In this document: piece after piece, positions 53,141 through 63,500 of the stretch | Layout of the letters: every line of letters starts with the position of its first letter | Numbering within the stretch: position 1 is the first letter of the stretch | Assembly (NCBI RefSeq): GCF_047663525.1 | Contig: NC_092587.1 | Location: 37,315,001-37,379,000, forward strand | Reading direction: 5' to 3' | DNA from: Anas platyrhynchos | Lineage: Eukaryota > Chordata > Aves > Anseriformes > Anatidae | DNA: 64,000 bases | Notes under the pieces: model-generated | Told to the model about the DNA's origin: nothing | The model's input: only the letters and a program-made list of their open reading frames with translations | Databases searched by the model: none | Position numbers and translations under genes: made by a program

Positions 53141-54119
53141 GTCCCCCGTCCGTCCATCTGTCCCCTAGTCATTCCTCAGCATTTTTAACAAGATCTGTCA
53201 ATATTTTCATCCTCTTCTTCCAGCAGAAAGGATCTTCTGTGTTCTCTTTTAGCTGTTCCTCCCAACAGCCACGACACTACCAGGCAGTTCACTGTGTTAG
53301 TGATGAGCAGGCTGAACGTCCCATGAGCTTCAGCTACACACAGGTCATGGACACGAGAGGTTTTTGAAGTACAGGCAGGTGTCTGGAGAATCAGGGAACA
53401 TAAGTCAGAGCACTGAGAAGGAAAGCCAACGTGGCTGTGCTGTCACTATTCAATACAACAGCACTTCAGCCCCATCTCCCTCATTTCTTCTATGTTTCTG
53501 GCTCCTTGGGGAGTTGCTGCGCCATGCAGGCACCTCCGCACTGGCACAGCGCTGGAGGAACCAGCAGTGAGCAGCTCAGGCACATCTTAGGCACACAACG
53601 AGCTGAGCAGAATGAGCCGTGCAGAGTACCAGCCTGCTAAGCATACCCAATTTCCACTCACCAGTCACACTGATATGAGTAAAGCTGGTTTAAGAATTGT
53701 GCAGAGGATTAACCAAGTGATTCATAGGCAAATCCAAACTTAGGGGCCCGATTTACATTCAAAATATGTAGTCCAGAGGGTTGGGAAAAGGGAACACTTA
53801 GTCTCTTGGGTAGAATGGATCCTAATTGCCTATTTCTTCTAGTTATTGTGATCAATTTTCAAGCCTGTCTATATTAAGCAAACCATATGTGTATATATGT
53901 GTGTGTACACTTCTTTTAAAATATCGGGTTTCAGATTCCCCCATGTGAAACTCAAACGCCAAGATCTGCTCGCCAGAGACTCTTTCAAACTCCCAAAGGC
54001 CCCTTCCTGTTTTCTTGTTGTGTAGCAAAGAGCGACACTTGCCCCCACCATCTATAAAACACGGGGTAATTAACAGCACACTGTAAAACATTATTATGGC
54101 AATGACACGCATCTGTTCT
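53141..54119. other. Intergenic DNA, no gene seen
   Basis: Mixed-composition unique sequence with short TATATGTGTGTG-type patches near 53888-53910. The frames are short and overlap on both strands. Confidence 0.5.
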
Positions 54120-54620
54120 CTGAACGCTGCCTGTTATTTGGGTTTAATCTAGGTCACCGATGAAAGTTGTGACGGCAGAGGGTGCATCTTTCTGTTTGTT
54201 CTTTTAATCTGTATAATGATTGTCTCTGGGAGCTGATAATAATATCTACTTACAAAAAAAAAAAAAGTCTAAAAAACCCTTTTTTTCTGTTTGGTGAGTA
54301 TATATACTATTAAGCTAATTGTTGCAAGAGATGCTCTTAGGGTTTTTACTCCGGAGACGCTATCAGTTTTGACATCTGATTTATGACTTCTGCCCCACAT
54401 AGGATGCCCCGCCGAGGAAGGACTGGTTTCTGCCTACTCGGTTTCTCACCGCCCAAGCTCTCCGGCATTATCCGTCATTTACAGGGATTCATTATCAAAG
54501 TACTACACGAGGCTTTAAGCTGTAAAACACCGAGAGATTTGCCTGGACTTTGGAGATTTTGTGACGTCTGGGATTTGGAAGCAACACTCAGAAATGTTTT
54601 CTAAATGTGTCACTTTCATC
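54120..54620. promoter_or_regulatory. Candidate upstream conserved element / distal promoter
   Basis: Repeat-poor sequence just upstream of the CpG island, with GGTCACCGATGAAAG near 54152, AGCTGATAATAATATC near 54231, TTAAGCTAATTGTTGC near 54311, GATGCCCCGCCGAGGAAG near 54403 and TGTGACGTCTGGG (CRE core TGACGTC) near 54560. CpG content rises towards the island. The short + strand frame at 54383-54604 has no recognisable domain. Confidence 0.3.
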
Positions 54621-55329
54621 GTGAGCCTTGATGAAGCTCCTCCAGCCAAGGGCAGATAATTCACTGGTCGCTCTTTGACCGCGTTTGCTCTGGCCTCCAG
54701 CATCTCCCACGCACCCACTCCAAGCTGTACAGCCCCCAAACATCCATAGCGAGGATGTTTGCAACGTGCAACGGGGAGAAACACCATCTTTTAATATTTT
54801 TTTTTTCCTTTTTCTATCTCTGTGCTACAAGCAGAGAGCCTGCGCTTCCTCCACACCCACTCTCCTTGCCAGAAGCCTCCTTGCAACTTCCTGTCAGTTT
54901 CACACACCATGCCGTGGACTTCCTCTGAGCAAAAGTTTTATCTCAGCACACCATGTTAACTATTTGCTTACTTTTTTTTTTTTTTCTTCCCTCCCAGAAT
55001 CATAAATGATTATTTTTAACGTTTATCAGCGGAAATATTTGTGACTGGAAAATATTAGCGATGGGTGGGAGGGGATGAGGGAAGGGGGTGATGTTGATGT
55101 GGAAATGAGGGAGAAGCGTGGCGGGGAGGCAATGATGTTTAATGGGGAGATGAAGTGATGAGGAATTTAACTGCAGGTCAGGGGCACCCTGCTTTGTAGC
55201 GCAGGGCTACCAGCAGCCAGCTGGCATCCAGAGGCGAAAGGAGCTGTGTAAAGGCAGTGACACACCACGGGTTTGATACACCCTCCATCCACAGACCCTC
55301 CGAAAGGTGGGAGAGCCCCAATTCCTGCC
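54621..55329. other. Upstream flank of the CpG island, no gene seen
   Basis: T runs lie at 54799-54807 and 54971-54985, and a G-rich patch at 55064-55150 (GGGTGGGAGGGGATGAGGG) could form a G-quadruplex. No exon is supported. Confidence 0.5.
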
Positions 55330-55439
55330 ATTTCTCCTCAGCGCTGACCCGCGGCCACCATTACACGGAGAGAGGGGGGGGAACCCCGTGAAGCCGGGAC
55401 AGACCCGGGGGGCTGCGTCCCCTCAGGGCGGGCAGCGCT

Positions 55440-55507
55440 GAGGGGAAGGCGGGGAAGGGAAGGAGAAGGGGGCGAAGGGAAGGGGCCGGGGGTGAAGGGA
55501 AGGGGGC
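55440..55507. repeat. Polypurine arm (GGGAA/GGGGAAGG)
   Basis: Nearly all purine on the + strand, with units of GAAGGGAAGGGG type. It is complementary in kind to the pyrimidine block at 55533-55600, so the two can be viewed as opposed arms around a 25-bp centre. Confidence 0.85.
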
Positions 55508-55510
55508 CGG

Positions 55511-55520
55511 GCGCCTGCGC
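55511..55520. promoter_or_regulatory. NRF1-like motif
   Basis: GCGCCTGCGC differs by one base from the core of the NRF1 palindrome GCGCATGCGC. It lies at the centre between the purine and pyrimidine arms, about 230 bp upstream of the predicted splice donor, a typical promoter position. Confidence 0.5.
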
Positions 55521-55532
55521 GGTGGCAGGGTC

Positions 55533-55600
55533 AGCCCTTCCCTTCCCTTCCCCTCCCCTCCCTCCTTCCCTTCCCGTCCCTTCCCTTCCCTTCCCGTCCC
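55533..55600. repeat. Polypyrimidine arm (CCCTTCCCTT)
   Basis: CCTTCCCTTCCCTTCC-type units on the + strand with occasional G (CCCGTCCC). It pairs in kind with the upstream purine arm and may form H-DNA or slipped structures. Confidence 0.88.
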
Positions 55601-55619
55601 CGCCCCGCCGCCAGAGCGA

Positions 55620-55745
55620 GGCTGGCCGTGCGGCGTCACGGCGACGGCCCCAAGCCGCGCCCCGGCACAGGCAGCCCAGAGGCGGCGGCGGAGCGGAGCT
55701 CGGCGGAGCGGAGCTCGGGAGCTCAGCGGGAGCTCGGCCGGCGGG
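55620..55745 (+). other. Predicted non-coding first exon (3' part) with splice donor
   Basis: The + strand reads GGCCGGCGGG then GTAAGG at 55746, a strong 5' splice site in the middle of the CpG island. Upstream of it the sequence shows repeated GCGGAGCGGAGCTCG units and no convincing start codon in a good context apart from an ATG at 55628. I therefore read this as the end of an untranslated first exon. The start is not visible; transcription probably begins somewhere in 55.50-55.65 kb. The open frame from 55628 runs through the donor and looks compositional. The gene product is unknown and its coding exons must lie to the right of the window. Confidence 0.5.
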
Positions 55746-55797
55746 GTAAGGCGGCGGCGGCGGGGCGGGGAGGGGAGATGGGGGCAGCGGCAGGAAC

Positions 55798-56316
55798 ATG
55801 GCGGAGCCGCCGCCGATGCCTCGAGGCTGCGGGGCGCTGAGTTGGGGGGGAGCAGGGGAATGGGGGGGGAGGGTGATGGGGCCGTGCCCGGCCCTCGCCC
55901 CGCCGCCGCTGCTGCTGCTGCCCGCGGCCGAAGTTGCAGCGGGGGCGGAAAGTTGCGGCCCCGGCGGCGGGGCGAGGGGAGGGAGGGGAGGGCCGGGCCC
56001 CAGCCCCAGCCCCAGCCCCAGCCCCAGCCCCAGCCGCAGCCCCGGTGGCGGTGCCGGCTGCGGGAAGTCCGAGCCCGGCCCCACCTCGTCCGGCGCCGCT
56101 TCCGCCCGCCCGGGGCTCCGGGAGGAGGAGGAGGAGGAGGAGGAGGAAGGGGGGGGGGGGGGGAACCGGGGCCGGGCCCCGCTCGCCGCTGCTCAGCCCC
56201 CGGCGGTGGCGGCGGGGCCGAGGCCGGAAGGGACGCGGCGGGGCCCGGCTGCGCTGTGGCAGCGAGTGGAAGGGGCTGGTCCCCTCCGGTTTTGTTGTTT
56301 TTACCCCCAAATTTAA
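55798..56316 (+). CDS. Low-confidence open frame in CpG island (172 codons, possible artefact)
   Basis: The ATG at 55798 has a near-ideal initiation context (AACATGG) and begins MAEPPPMPRGCG, reminiscent of many GC-rich vertebrate N-termini. The frame then becomes alanine-, glycine- and proline-rich and includes a PSPSPSPSPS stretch (from the CCCCAG array) and nine glutamates (from the GGA array), ending at a stop at 56314. No domain is visible. It starts 52 bp beyond the predicted donor, so it would be translated only from transcripts that do not use that donor. Frames of similar or greater length exist in other phases and on the minus strand, because stop codons are rare in such DNA. Chance is the more likely explanation. 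Confidence 0.2.
   Translation: MAEPPPMPRGCGALSWGGAGEWGGRVMGPCPALAPPPLLLLPAAEVAAGAESCGPGGGARGGRGGPGPSPSPSPSPSPSRSPGGGAGCGKSEPGPTSSGAASARPGLREEEEEEEEEGGGGGNRGRAPLAAAQPPAVAAGPRPEGTRRGPAALWQRVEGAGPLRFCCFYPQI
55998..56039. repeat. (CCCCAG)6 hexanucleotide array
   Basis: Six perfect CCCCAG units are followed by one CCGCAG variant inside the CpG island. On the minus strand it is a G4-rich (CTGGGG)n repeat capable of G-quadruplex formation. Confidence 0.95.
56120..56163. repeat. (GGA)n followed by G15
   Basis: About nine GGA trinucleotides (56121-56146) lead through AA to a run of 15 G (56149-56163). It is purine-only on the + strand, and prone to G-quadruplex or R-loop formation and to sequencing error. 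Confidence 0.93.
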
Positions 56317-57111
56317 AAAATATCAAAGAAAATGCCCCCCCTCCCCTCACAGCGACACAATGCCGGCCCCTCCCGGCCCAGCGCGGAGGTGGGAGCAGCG
56401 CGAAGTTGCTGAAGGGGCAGAGCGTGGGTGACAAAAAGGGGGGGGGGGAAGGAAAAGTACCCCCACGGCGTGAGGTGGGGACGGGCCAGCACAGGGGGGG
56501 TTTCTGAGGTGTTTCTGCTCGAAAATCGTGTGGTTTGCGTGTGTCCTCCTGCCTTTGGGTGCTTTGAGTGGTGTAAGTTGCCATTTCCACCATCCAGCAG
56601 CTGTGCTTTATCCCAAATTGAGGTGCGCAGACAGGGAATGACAAAGAGTTTTTTAGGGACTCTTTCATGGTAAGCTGCGTGCTGCAGAAAAAGAAGCCGT
56701 AAAACGCTCTTCTTGTTCCCATAGATTGTAATTAAGAGATAAAGAAGCAATCGCGTTGTCTTATATAGTCACCGCTCAGATAAACGCATTCCCCTTCGGA
56801 AAGAGGTTGGAAAAAACTTGGAAAAACAAACCCAACTCTCTGCTTTGGGATGGCTTAATTCAGTGCTAAAATCTCCAGCTTTGGGAAAACAGAACTTAAT
56901 GTCTAGCACAGCCAAGCGTTTTCACTTTCTTCACCCATTCCTTTTTTTAAAAACTCTTGTTCCAAGTCCATCCTGGAGACTTCATTCTAGCGAAAAACGA
57001 GCCAAGGGAATAGCGAAGGTTGCCTTGGTTGTTTGCACCAAAGGCTTTGCAGATAAACTTTCCGAATAACCGTGTACACTGTTCTGATCCTCGGTGCCTG
57101 CCTGTTTTCAG

Positions 57112-57164
57112 GGTCATTTCATGCACTTGTATGGACTGCTTCAAGTTTAGCTTGCAACTGGAGG
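57112..57164 (+). other. Candidate 53-nt alternative exon
   Basis: The segment is preceded by a pyrimidine-rich acceptor (TGCCTGCCTGTTTTCAG) and followed by a strong donor (GGAGG then GTAAGG at 57165). It contains two ATG triplets but is too short for a protein judgement. An alternative 5' untranslated exon of the CpG-island gene is possible; a chance pairing of splice-like sites in an intron is equally possible. Confidence 0.2.
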
Positions 57165-59325
57165 GTAAGGCTTTATGCAGCTAAATAGCTGAGGTTTGAG
57201 TTGCTCCATATGCTATAAATGTCATGCATCCTTTTCTTTTTTTTCCTTATTTTTTTAGCAAAGCTGATCATACTTGGCACCTGTCTGCCTGGGGGTGAAT
57301 TAAAGCGCAAAACAGAGCTGAGAGACTATAAGCATAAAAACAGAAGTCATATAAAAAAAAAAAATAGCCTTTTGTACTGTTTGTAACTGGAGGTCCTGCT
57401 TCGATTACTGTATGCGTGCACCAGATAAGTTTTCTGAGTGCAATTAAAATTTTGCTGTTCTGTTCTCCAGCTCTGCTGCAGGACAGGTCATCAAAAATAA
57501 ATCTGAAGTGAGCCATGACAGTTTTCTTTGTGCTGTGCCAGTTTTGCAGGGCAAAGCTGACTGTCTTTAATTTGAGAGCCTTTCTGGAGCAGAAGCAAAC
57601 AGATGGGAATCTAGGTGAGAGCCTACAAAAGCAGAAAGAAATTACTGTATGGCTGAGAAAGGAAGCGTGCTGAAGATGACTTAGCTTGTGATCTAGCACT
57701 TAGTAAGCACGGGAACTGAAATAAATAGGTGTCCACCTATCGTCTGGAATATGAGAAGTGCAGGAGTCACAGAAGTACTCGAGTACTCGGTGTGTGCTGC
57801 TGTAGTGCCGGTCCTGGCATCTGTAGTGCCATGCTGCCTGCTCCGAGCTAGAGAGGTGCTCCGAGGGGCAGGGATAGCGGAGGCATTAAAAACGGGCGCG
57901 CTGTTATCCTTGGGTGGGTGGTGAGACAATAGCTGGGTCCTTGGCCGGTAATGCTGAGCTGACTTTCAGATACCTGGCTGACTTCTGAGAGCGCTCTGTA
58001 ATTCTCCGGGGCACGCTCTGCAATTTCTCCCAAGCTATTGTGAGTTTTAATCAGAATTACTCTTAGTAAATAGATGGCTAAGTATACCCCATGCAACAGA
58101 AGCTTATATTTAGCTTGTGGTTGCAAGCAGTGCCACTCTTCTGTCTCAGAACAAACACAGGAGCAGACTGAAGTACTCTGTGTAATGTCAGCCTATTGAG
58201 TCCCCGCTGAGCTGGGGCAGGCTTCTGCTGAGTTCTGTCGCATCTAGGTCAGGTAGAGGGATATTTTAGACAGCCTCCTCCTTTGGAGAGACGGAGGGAG
58301 TGACTGCAGTAACTACACCTTCCTTTCTGAAGGCAGACTTTGTTTTCCTGCGCACATATGGTTGAGATAGTCAGGTTGTATTCTTCTCGCATAAAGCAGG
58401 GAAGAGGAAGGTGTTTTTTGATTGTCTGAAGGCATTTAATAGGGGACCTGCTTATTGCTTGACACTTCTCAAAGTTGTTCAGCAGCCGACTGCAGGAGAG
58501 CCGGAGCATCTCACTCGAAGCATCTCATGTATCGCTTCCGTCTCGGGGCCTGTCAAGCATGAGAGAACTGAGTGGGATAGGCAGAGTGGAAGTGAGTTGA
58601 TTACGAGGCGGTGACGCTTTGCTTGTAGTAGGCAAGCAGTGTTTGGAGACAGCCGGAGACCTCGTCTGGTGGTGCAGATTGTTTCTTGATAGCTCAACTG
58701 AGCCAGGCTACCTTCGGAAGTGGTGGTGAGTTCTGGCTTGCAGCCCTTGTCTCCCATGCTTTAGGATGCCTAACAAAACACTGGGCAGCTAAAAAGGCCT
58801 CCTATTTATTTTTATTTTTTTAAACTGTCTGCACGTCTCTGTGCCGTGAACTCCCAACTATCTCCGTGGGCTTTTAGCGACAAGGGAAGGGAGGAAGGCT
58901 GGACGCACAGGGTTGGCAGTCTGCCTCCTGAGTGACTTTCGAAATAAATACACAATGAGTCGCAGGCCCTCTAGCTCTTCAGGATGCTCTCTGCTCACAG
59001 GCAGGGTTTTTCCCAGCACGGTCCATCAATGGAGCAGAGGGGCGAAGGCTCTGCATGACCCCGCAGGGAAGCAAAGCTGAAGGGGCTGCTCAGAGCTGGA
59101 GCAGGCAGGCGAGGAGGCGTTTGGCAGCGCCGAGCGCATTGTCCCGCTCAGCTTTCTAGTTATTAATCTGAGGAGCTGCTGTTGTTTGAAGTAAATCCCT
59201 GCTCTGCATCTCTGAGAGGAGACTGCCAATTACAGCAAGCGTGGTTAGCTCGGCCTCGGCCAAGGGAGGAAGGCCAGACCAGAGTGCAGAAGTGGGGGAG
59301 CCTGCCTGGCCCTTCCCGTGGCCGA

Positions 59326-59334
59326 GCGCATGCG
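59326..59334. promoter_or_regulatory. NRF1-like core in a GC-rich intronic patch
   Basis: GCGCATGCG, nine bases of the NRF1 palindrome, lies in a locally CpG-bearing patch (59040-59420) about 3.6 kb into the presumed intron. It could mark a secondary promoter or enhancer. The patch is far weaker than the main island. Confidence 0.3.
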
Positions 59335-61968
59335 TCCTGCGGCACAGCCGCAGCATCTCGTGTTTCCCTCCAGCCTGAGATCCTCTTCAGGGAACCCCTG
59401 GCTGCTCGGATCAACCTATCGTTCCTGCAGCCGTTACAGCACAGGAAGGTGTTTGAAATCCTAATTATTTGACCAGTTCTTCTGCAAAAAGGATACCGGG
59501 TGTTCCTAATTCACGAAATAATTCTCCATGTAACCCCAATCTTAGGGCCATGAGAAATTTTGTATCATTAAATTTCTGGAGAGGGTTGAAGAACTGGAAC
59601 AGGAGAACAGTTTATTTTCCTTAACTGAAGACAAGCCTTAAAGCAAGCATCTGTAACTGTAATTCCTGGCTTTCCTCAGAGAAACTCTGAAGAAAATGTG
59701 CTCTTTGCATCAAAATGTAGTGATGTTGGTGCGAATGTTAACTGTTAACCTTACTTGCTTTAACTATGAGGTTTTATTAGTCTTGGTTTTGTTAAGTAAG
59801 AGGTAAAGATTCAATTCGGCAATGTTATTTTCTTTACCACGGCCTACTTCATAACTTCATGAAATGAGTTGGTCAAAGCTGTTTCTGAAATAAATTTGCT
59901 GTCTGCTGCCCAAATCACGCGTGTTGGCCAGCCTCCTCTTCAGTTAATCCAAAATAACTCCCAAATACAAATAGTCCCTGCAAGTGTTCCTTTTTGTGTT
60001 GCTCTGTGTTAATTATCGTAGCTTTTGGAGTCTTCTCATATTTTTCCCCACGCAGTCTGCTTCTGCAACCTAGTCAGTTGAGTCTTGATTTTTTTTTTTC
60101 ATGTCTTCAATGAAGGGAAACTCTTTAAGGCATTCTTCATGTATCAAGAAGAAGCAAAAAGGGAACCACGATGTCTTAAAGATGAGCTGCAGACACTTGT
60201 GAGTTACCTGTGTGGAGCTTGAGAGGGGAGGAAGAGGAAGCAGGAGGAGGACCTGAATGATGCTAGCTGTGAGACTTCCTTCAGCATTACCAAAATCAAA
60301 GTGTGTTAAAGGGATGTAGGGCCACAGCAGCTACTTCCTTTTTTAAAAACTTAGCTTCACATGCAGTCAGATTTTTATTTAAGATGAAGTGAATATGCTG
60401 AAAACTCTTTGGACTGCCACAGACCCTGGATGAAACTGATAGCCAAGTTGCACAGTTCTTGTTTGCAGTTAAACTTCTGTAACACCTGGTCTGATACTTC
60501 CCCAAAAGTGATTCTCTGGAAGAGGAGTGGAAAGCTGAAGCACATCTTGTTCGTTTTTTCTAAATGTGGAGGGGAGCAAACTGGACTGTAGCATAGAGGT
60601 AATCTGTTAAATGGAAGTTCTTTAAGAACCTTTCTCCACAACATAGTATTTAGGACTGAATTTATTTGTTTATAAGGTGATGTTTACACTTGGGACTGAG
60701 CTGTGTGCTTGTGTGTCCAGCTTGTGTGGTCAAGTGCAAGGGCAGGAACCTCTTGCTTATTAATCTTGCAGGCCTTAAGTAGGTAAGGTGAATCGTTAAG
60801 ACATTGTAAGACACAGTCAGTAACCCTCCTCTCATCTTTCATTATGAAACTGCTTACAAGATAATGTTCCAAAAGCTGGATGTCCTTAAAAAAGATGACC
60901 CATAAAACATACCCTGCCTAGTTTCTCAGTGGTTATTGCAGACAGCATTGTTGGAGGATTTACAGGCTGCAAAACCTCGATCCTTGTGCTCCTGCAGTTA
61001 TACAGTTAGTGTGTATGTGTAAGGGTATATCAGGCTGGCTTTCTGTCACCCTCCTGACTTGTTTTAAATGGAGAATTGACGGTGAATGTGGTGTTCTTGA
61101 CCACATTGTGCTGTTATTTATACATGCTGTTACATTGCCCAAGTGTATGGGAAGTGCTGGGTGTTTTCACAGATTCCACCATGAGCAGCATCAGAAACGT
61201 GAGTTCTTTGCGAGTACAAATTCACCCTCAGAGTTCTTGCCCATGCCGTTACCAGTCCACAGATGAATTTCTGAAGTCATTTAACATCATCAGTGCTCCC
61301 TGAATAGAAGCACACAAGTCGAGTTGCCTTGGACTTGTGTTCTTAACGTGCTGTGAAATGCTTTGCTAAAACCCAGCATCTTGCTGACACTAGTTAATTG
61401 AGAATATGCCGTGCTTCTAGAAATTGGTGCCAAATTGTCATCTTAGCTCTTGGTGGAACATAGGAGACTGTGTAGTAGTCCTGTGGCATCGAGCAGGAAC
61501 ACTGGAAAGGCAAAAATAGCTGACTGTCATGCTAAAGAATCGCTCTTCCGTCTTTCTCATAAATCTCATCTGATTTATGCAGTAGATTAGGAGATATCTC
61601 GCTGAAGAGACAAGAGGCATCCTGTTACTTGATTATACATCATTCTGGGCTTTGAATAAGTTTGGAGACCAGCAGGGGGAAGCTTGTGATCCCATAATAA
61701 ATCCAGGTGCTCATAACTTTCCTTCTAACTAGATGCTTGATTTTCACATGCTCTTACTTCTGGTGCAGACTTTTCTGCTTGCTTTTTATATCTGAACACT
61801 GGAGAGAAACAAGCATTTCTGAATAACAATCATTTGCTCCTTGCATGCTCTTTCAGTTTGTTACCTTTTCACCTTGCTTTATGTTTGAGTATGCCCGTTG
61901 CTTTCTTTTTTTTTTTTTTTTTTATGATGCTCTTTCCTTTTCTCATCTCCCTCAACCTTTTATTTCAG

Positions 61969-62096
61969 GAAACGCCCTGAGCTATATTGAGGTTCAGCCA
62001 GAGATCTTGCATAGAAAACCAAAGTGTGGTGGCTGAAGTTTTGCAAAAACCGAGTAGCTGAAAGCGCAGTTTTACAATAAAGCGCTTTAGGCCACT
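61969..62096 (+). other. Candidate 128-nt alternative exon
   Basis: A long polypyrimidine region ending TCAACCTTTTATTTCAG at 61968 is a near-ideal 3' splice acceptor. The matching donor (ACT then GTATGT at 62097) is weak. An AATAAA at 62076-62081 could instead make this a short terminal exon with premature polyadenylation. There is no long reading frame. This is inference from splice signals only. Confidence 0.2.
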
Positions 62097-63474
62097 GTAT
62101 GTGTGAGTGTTTGGCATCTTTCTGATCTGTGTTGCTTTTCATCAAATTCCTAAAAGAATCTCAGAAGAGAAACGCTGTGTCTGTGCGAGCAGGAATTAGA
62201 GGGAAGAAATGGAGTACTACGTGTGAAGCCATCAATGAAAAGAACAAGTAGGTTGTACAGTTTGTTTCTTGACAAACAAAGATACAAGAAGTCCTGAAGC
62301 TGCCTTTTCCTTTTCTGCTAGGAATCTGGGTCCTGCCTAGCCAGCATGTTAACGAAGAAGCAACATTACATGCACGTTAGTTTGGACTCACTTAACTACA
62401 GCAGCCAAAAAATGTAGCTTTGCTCACTGGAAGTACATCCTGCTCCTAACTAGAGGCAAGAGCTTAAGATGCAGTTTGTGAATCTATTTTCTTTCAAATT
62501 TCTCGAGTTGAAAATCTTTGTAGTCTCAAATCCTGTAATTCTTCCTTAGTTAACTGCATGCAGAGCGCTTTTTAAAAATGAAATTCTGTGCTGGATGTTT
62601 CATAAAGGAAAGCCAAAACCTTCTTTTGGAAGTTGAATGCTGAACCTGCTGTGGCAGTAGACGTAAAGGTAAGGAACCATTCGCAGCCTTATCTACAGGC
62701 GGCTGAAGCCACACATCGAAAACCCAAAAAGAGGATGCACTGGCTGTACCGGGAACTCCCTGAGTGATGTGGAAATAAGAGTGGTTTTGTGAAGGATAAA
62801 CTTGTTTCACTGGAACAAGGGGTGGACTGAAAAGTTGCTCTTCCACCGAGGCTTTGCCCAAAATACAGATTGTTTAGAGATGCACATCGTTGGTTTCCTG
62901 GAGCTAAAACTCGTTCAGGAAAACGTTTAGGATGTGGTGGTAATACCTGTTGAAATAGTGCAGTGATTGTCTGAATAATAGATGACTCTTAGATGACCAG
63001 GCATGCTGCTCTGTACATAAAAAGGTCTTCCTGTCCAAACCTCTGGAGCTGACTTTAAATTTTGGTTTCTACTGCTCTGTGAAAGTACACATTTGATTTA
63101 ACTTAAGAGGAAAGCAAATCTGAAGGAAGTACAGGTTTCTCCAGTAAGTGACAAGCTTTGAAGATGTAGAGGAACCAAAAAGTGTGGTCTGAACAAGAAC
63201 GAGGCTGGTCTTAAGAAGATTGAAATAGACTCTTGTGGAGACTTGTTTAATCAAGTTTAACCCATACTAATTTGGTAACTCAAGATCCAGTCCGTGTAAT
63301 AGCGGCGTGGGGCTGAGTGTGATTCAAATTCATTTGGTTAAAATTACTTAGCTCTGTGTGGGTGTTGTGGTGTGTGTGAGCTTAGGCTTACAAACGTGAA
63401 TTGCTTCTCTTCGGGCTCCTGCTTGTATCTGTCAGATTTTTCCTTCTTGGAAATTTCTGACCCATTTAATAAGA

Positions 63475-63500
63475 TTTTTTTTTTTGGGGGGGGGGGGGGG
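63475..63500. repeat. T11-G15 homopolymer junction
   Basis: Eleven T bases are followed directly by fifteen G bases. The exact length is doubtful in any assembly. Confidence 0.95.

Larger units (their letters stand above)
55330..56480 (+). promoter_or_regulatory. CpG island promoter (TATA-less)
   Basis: About 1.15 kb of very GC-rich, CpG-dense DNA stands out sharply from AT-rich flanks. Most vertebrate islands of this kind mark promoters. Visible elements include an NRF1-like GCGCCTGCGC (55511-55520), a CRE-like half-site in GGCGTCACGGCG (about 55632-55643) and a GC box GGGGCGGGG (55762-55770). There is no TATA box. I orient it to the right because the best splice donor is on the + strand at 55746 and because T and G appear to exceed A and C on the + strand to its right. 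A divergent minus-strand transcript is also possible. The gene is not identifiable because no conserved coding exon is in the window. Confidence 0.85.

Noticed and set aside
55361..56722. 453-codon minus-strand open frame across the CpG island
   Set aside because: It is dominated by proline, arginine and alanine low complexity, overlaps long frames in four other phases, and owes its length to the rarity of stop codons in GC-rich DNA. No domain is visible.
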